The position numbers and the translations under genes are program-made. This document shows, piece by piece, positions 61,053 through 64,000 of a stretch of 64,000 nt of DNA. Below the pieces are notes generated by a model. It was not told the origin of the DNA. It searched no databases and was given only the letters and a program-made list of their open reading frames with translations. Numbering within the stretch: position 1 is the first letter of the stretch; each line of letters starts with the position of its first letter. Source of the DNA: Pandoraea sp. (GTDB lineage Bacteria > Pseudomonadota > Gammaproteobacteria > Burkholderiales > Burkholderiaceae). The DNA is taken from contig NZ_SCSK01000038.1 in NCBI RefSeq assembly GCF_004297875.1, forward strand, positions 123,030 to 187,029, given 5' to 3'.

Positions 61053-62413
61053 CGAATCGCTCGCTGTTTCGCCGCATGGCCGTATATCTGTCGGCGACGA
61101 TCCTCGGGGTCGGCTTATTGGGTGCCGGCTTGTCATTTTTCTCTGCTTTCGAGCAGGCCCGCGATTTGCAGGACGACCAACTCAAGCAGATCGCCTGGCT
61201 TTTCCCGGCCGGCGAGATGGCCGAGCAACTGACCGACGGCGTGCTGCGTGGCGATGCCGACGAGGCCGCGCGCATCCTGATTTTCCGTGTGCAGCAGGCC
61301 CAGCCATCCACCGACAAGGAAGACAAGCTGCCGTTGCGCGTGGCGGGCACGCTGCCCGACGGATGGCATACCGTCACCGCGCATCACGATACGTGGCGGG
61401 TCTACCTGCGCACGCTAAAGGGGGCCGAGCGCATTGCGGTGGCGCAGCGCACCGAAGCCCGCGACGACATAGCCCGCCGCAGTGGCTGGCTGACTCTGTT
61501 TCCGTTGCTGGGGTTGATCCCGGTGCTGATTTTGATTGCCGCGCTGCTGGTGCGGTTTTTCCTCAAATCCATCACCCGCCTGTCGCGGCAAGTCGACGAA
61601 ATGGGCGACACCAACCTGACACCGCTTGCCAGGCAGGGGGTGCCCAGTGAAATCCTGCCATTCGTTCGCTCGATCAATCGCCTGCTCGAACGCCTGGCGC
61701 TTTCTCTGGAGCAACAGCGGCGCTTCGTGGCCGACGCGGCACACGAGTTGCGCACACCCGTGGCCGCCCTGACGATTCAGGTCGAGAATCTTGGCCAGGT
61801 CGATTTGCCCGCGCCGGCGCGCGAACGTCTCAAGTCGGTCGCGGGAGGGCTCAAGCGCATGCGCGCTCTGCTCGAGCAGTTGCTCGAACTGGCTCGCTTC
61901 CAGGCCAAACCGGAGATGGTCGACGAGCGCTTCGATGCCACTGCGCTCACCAAGCAAGTCATCGGCGACCTGTTGCCGCTTGCCGAGGCCAAGGGCGTCG
62001 ATCTGGGCATGATCCACATGGACGCGCTCACCATGCGGGGCCGTGCCGACGACCTCGGTTCGATTTTGCGCAACGCGCTCGACAATGCAATTCGCTATAC
62101 GCCACGGGGCGGGCGCATCGACGTGAGTCTTCGGCGCGACACTGCGGGGGCTGCGATGCTGGAAGTACGCGACACCGGGCCGGGGATCCCCGCCGACATG
62201 CTGACGCGCGTTTTCGATCCGTTCTACCGCGTGTTGGGTACCGGGGAAGCGGGCAGCGGTCTGGGGCTGGCGATCGTAAGAAGCGCGGCAACTCGCCTGC
62301 ATGGCCAGGTGAGCGCGGCCAATGCTGTCGACGGGCAGGGCGGGCTGATCGTACGGTTCGTGCAGCCGCCGGCGGTGGTGGCTTATCGGGCCGGCAGGTC
62401 GAGCTCGGGATAA
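61028..62413 (+). CDS. Sensor histidine kinase (QseC/PmrB-like)
   Basis: 461 residues. TM1 spans about 17-39, a periplasmic sensor of about 110 residues spans 40-152, and TM2 spans about 153-178. HAMP covers about 179-232. HisKA has His239 in DAAHELRTPVAALTIQVENL. HATPase has the N box LDNAIRYTPRGG near residue 350, G1 VRDTGPGIP near residue 380 and G2 GSGLGLAIV near residue 408. It pairs with the upstream regulator. The sensor part holds a few acidic residues (DGVLRGDADEA), but no clear PhoQ-type acidic patch, so the signal is undetermined. Its 3' end overlaps the convergent GST gene by 31 bp. Confidence 0.9.
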   Translation: MDGAEERLTNRSLFRRMAVYLSATILGVGLLGAGLSFFSAFEQARDLQDDQLKQIAWLFPAGEMAEQLTDGVLRGDADEAARILIFRVQQAQPSTDKEDKLPLRVAGTLPDGWHTVTAHHDTWRVYLRTLKGAERIAVAQRTEARDDIARRSGWLTLFPLLGLIPVLILIAALLVRFFLKSITRLSRQVDEMGDTNLTPLARQGVPSEILPFVRSINRLLERLALSLEQQRRFVADAAHELRTPVAALTIQVENLGQVDLPAPARERLKSVAGGLKRMRALLEQLLELARFQAKPEMVDERFDATALTKQVIGDLLPLAEAKGVDLGMIHMDALTMRGRADDLGSILRNALDNAIRYTPRGGRIDVSLRRDTAGAAMLEVRDTGPGIPADMLTRVFDPFYRVLGTGEAGSGLGLAIVRSAATRLHGQVSAANAVDGQGGLIVRFVQPPAVVAYRAGRSSSG

Positions 62414-63120
62414 TGCCGGAAAATGCCTGTGTCGTTGAAGGCGATGCGGCGCGCCGACGCCAGATAGGCGGCAATGCGCGGGCGTGCGGCAACCCGATCG
62501 TGCAGCGCGCTCAGGCGCGGGTAACTGTGCGCCGCGCCGCTCATGGCGCGTGGGAACGCATACAGCAGTCCTTCGATCATTTGAAACATCGATAAATCGA
62601 CATAAGACAGCGCATTGCCGACCAGATAGCGATCACCTGCCGGATTGTTCGCCAGCACGCGCTCGAAATAACCCAGGAATTTCGGTAGCCTGTGCCGCAG
62701 AAAATCCTCGGCGCGCCGCGATGCCTCGGGCTGCTGGTCTTCATAATACAAACCGCTGCCGATCGGGTGGTGCGTGTCATGCACCTCGGTGAGCATGTCG
62801 GCAATGGTCAGTTGCAGGCTGTTCGTCCACAAGCGCTTGGTCTCGCTCTGGCCGACCAGACCGTGGCGAGGTCCCAGAAACAGCAGAATATTGGCGGTTT
62901 GGGCGATCACCTGCTTGCCGGCACGCAGGAACGGCGGCGCAAAGGGCGGATGGCTGTGACCGGCGTCCTGCAGAATCGCAGTCATGGCAGACACGCCACC
63001 GAGCGCGTCCGGCGGCGCGCGCGCCACATCGACATAGTCGGCGGCAGCCTCCTCCAGCGCGAGCCGAACGAACTCGCCACGACCCTGGATAGACGGCCAA
63101 TAATGCAGTTCGTAACGCAT
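62383..63120 (-). CDS. Glutathione S-transferase family protein
   Basis: 245 residues from the ATG at 63120, with a GAGGAGA Shine-Dalgarno; the longer frame to 63144 lacks one. An N-terminal thioredoxin-like domain (YELHYWPSIQGRGEFVRLALEEA, with Tyr near residue 7 as in sigma-type GSTs) is joined to a helical C-terminal domain with LSYVDLSMFQMIEGLLYAFP near residue 180. The segment PPFAPPFLRAGKQVIAQTANILLFLG holds the cis-Pro/QT glutathione contacts. The substrate is unknown. It is convergent with the sensor kinase, 31-bp overlap. Confidence 0.87.
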   Translation of the reverse strand: MRYELHYWPSIQGRGEFVRLALEEAAADYVDVARAPPDALGGVSAMTAILQDAGHSHPPFAPPFLRAGKQVIAQTANILLFLGPRHGLVGQSETKRLWTNSLQLTIADMLTEVHDTHHPIGSGLYYEDQQPEASRRAEDFLRHRLPKFLGYFERVLANNPAGDRYLVGNALSYVDLSMFQMIEGLLYAFPRAMSGAAHSYPRLSALHDRVAARPRIAAYLASARRIAFNDTGIFRHYPELDLPAR

Positions 63121-63860
63121 GGGGCTCTCCTCGTAATAAAGCATGCCAATGCTCCGCCAGGCATCAACGCTGTCACCGGGCCACGGTCTTTGTCAAGTGT
63201 TCCGACAGGCTCATTTCCGCTCGAAAATTTATTTTTACGAAGCTGCCCCGATATTGGGCAGATCTCTTGACAGCCTCGCTGGCCGGGCGTTCGGTCGGTT
63301 GGATCAAAACTTATTCACAGGGTTTTTCACAGATCGTGTGAATAACTTCTGCGGGCTTGGGCCTGGCTGGGATTCGCGCATGTCCGTCGCATCGACCACG
63401 ATCACTCGACGTGGCCGGCAGATTTGCTTCGCTCGAACCGCGAGCCGGTCATGGCAGAAATTGCCGACGCTTTTCGTCGCACCCGCCTTGATTCGTATCC
63501 CTGACGATTCAGGTTATCCGTGCGAGTCGAAGCGACGCGCGAGCGCCGATATTATGGCCGTTCAGGGTATTTCACGCCGTCGTTTCACGACAGAAACGTT
63601 TTGCGGGCCGTATGCCCTGGTCGCTCGATAATCTTGCTAAATAGATCAATCAAATTAGAGGGTTAAGCGTTCTGGCATAAATATCGCTTGAGTCCTGATG
63701 TAACAAAGAGATCTATCACTCGGCAAGGTTTTTCTCGATGGCAGCCACGCGTTGCCGGGGCGCCTTTTTGCCAAAAAAAAGACTCATGTTGCGGGCCCTC
63801 GTTGCGTTCCGTCTGGTTGCTGGCGGACGCGCGCTTTTGGCATCAAGGAAGGGGGCGCAT
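63121..63860. other. 740-bp gene-poor region with inverted DnaA-box matches
   Basis: No convincing gene; the open frames here lack Shine-Dalgarno sites and protein-like composition. AT content is visibly higher than in the flanking genes, especially at 63630-63720. Two exact TTATNCACA DnaA-box matches stand in opposite orientation (TTATTCACA 63311-63319; TGTGAATAA 63337-63345), with a one-mismatch copy (TTTTTCACA, 63323-63331) between them. A hairpin CTGCCC-7-GGGCAG lies at 63243-63261. The region also must hold the promoter of the glycine-rich gene at 63861. Confidence 0.5.
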
Positions 63861-64000
63861 ATGAAACGGTTTCTGACACTCTTGTTATCACTGTTCATTG
63901 CGTGTGCCGTGGTCGGTGTCACGATTAACACCAGTTACGCCTGCGGTTGCGGTGGCGGCGGCGGCGGTGGCGGTGGTGGCGGTGGCGGCGGTGGCGGTGG
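63861..64000 (+). CDS. Exported Cys-Gly-Cys/poly-glycine protein, cut by the window end
   Basis: 46 codons are visible and the frame is open at the right edge. A clear signal peptide (MKRFLTLLLSLFIACAVVGV, cleavage expected after TSYA, residue 27) leaves a mature start Cys28-Gly-Cys30 followed by at least 16 consecutive glycines encoded by mixed GGC/GGT codons. A GGAAGGGGG Shine-Dalgarno stands 6 nt before the ATG. An in-frame ATG at 63738 could extend it but would bury the signal peptide. Not a good lipobox (SYAC). I do not recognise a family; possibly a metal-binding or modified secreted peptide, or an anchor with a glycine linker. Confidence 0.6.
   Translation, partial: MKRFLTLLLSLFIACAVVGVTINTSYACGCGGGGGGGGGGGGGGGG

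Noticed and set aside
63143..63631. A 162-codon plus-strand open frame
   Set aside because: No Shine-Dalgarno, no domain or signal, low protein-like character, and it runs through the DnaA-box cluster; treated as non-coding.
63673..63688. A sigma-54-like TGGCA...GCT element before the glycine-rich gene
   Set aside because: The GG-to-GC spacing is one base off and the -12 part is poor; sigma-54 promoters do not tolerate this.
63716..63931. A 71-codon minus-strand open frame at the right edge
   Set aside because: It overlaps the start of the glycine-rich exported protein, which has a clear signal peptide and Shine-Dalgarno; the minus-strand frame has neither.

Overview
The window is a dense, GC-rich (low-to-mid 60s % by eye) bacterial chromosome segment with almost no repeats, no CRISPR array and no insertion sequence. 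Gene content and order point to a betaproteobacterium of the Burkholderiaceae (Burkholderia, Paraburkholderia or Pandoraea-like). The markers are the DUF3460-scpA-panC-panD-cobU run, tamA-tamB next to it, ppc divergent from hemC-hemD-hemX-hemY, dcd followed by a large ornithine/lysine/arginine decarboxylase, nadE-glnB, ftsK-lolA-rarA-serS with a tRNA-Ser, and many small lipoproteins. The genus call is inference from gene order as I remember it, not from a search.

Layout. 1-7.0 kb: cobalamin uptake and salvage (btuB partial, btuC, btuD-like ATPase, cobT, cobS, cobC, and btuF on the other strand); cobU follows at 7.8 kb. No corrin-ring genes are present, so this locus imports corrinoids and attaches the lower ligand. 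7.1-7.5 kb: two small lipoproteins. 7.8-10.9 kb (minus strand): cobU, panD, panC, scpA and a DUF3460 gene. 11.1-17.5 kb: tamA-tamB and a BamE/SmpA-like lipoprotein. 17.5-22.5 kb: metG, an OmpA-type lipoprotein, the Fe-S carrier mrp, and dcd. 22.6-27.9 kb: decarboxylase, gltS, argH. 28.0-30.7 kb: an ECF sigma / anti-sigma pair followed by an exported chorismate mutase, divergent from a Tat-exported ferritin-like protein. 30.8-37.8 kb: ppc divergent from hemCDXY. 38.0-41.7 kb: a catabolic cassette (MFS transporter, SDR dehydrogenase, aldehyde dehydrogenase). 41.8-47.3 kb: ppa, then glycolate oxidase glcDEF and its regulator glcC, with a perfect 26-bp palindrome between glcD and glcC. 47.3-58.6 kb: a FemAB-like acyltransferase, nadE, glnB, a Smr protein, trxB, ftsK, lolA, rarA and serS. 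58.7-59.1 kb: tRNA-Ser(CGA) and rpsU.

The least ordinary part is 59.3-64.0 kb. A small lipoprotein is followed by a strong sigma-70-type promoter, a 16-codon leader ORF with a perfect Shine-Dalgarno, and a chain of RNA hairpins. These lead into a 99-residue protein that looks like the C-terminal ACT-like domain of MgtC without its membrane part. Next come a QseBC/PmrAB-type two-component system with a direct-repeat operator, a glutathione S-transferase, and about 740 bp of gene-poor DNA with inverted DnaA-box matches. The window ends inside a gene for an exported protein that begins Cys-Gly-Cys and continues as poly-glycine. I regard the leader/MgtC-domain unit as the best candidate for something undescribed, with the poly-glycine gene second.
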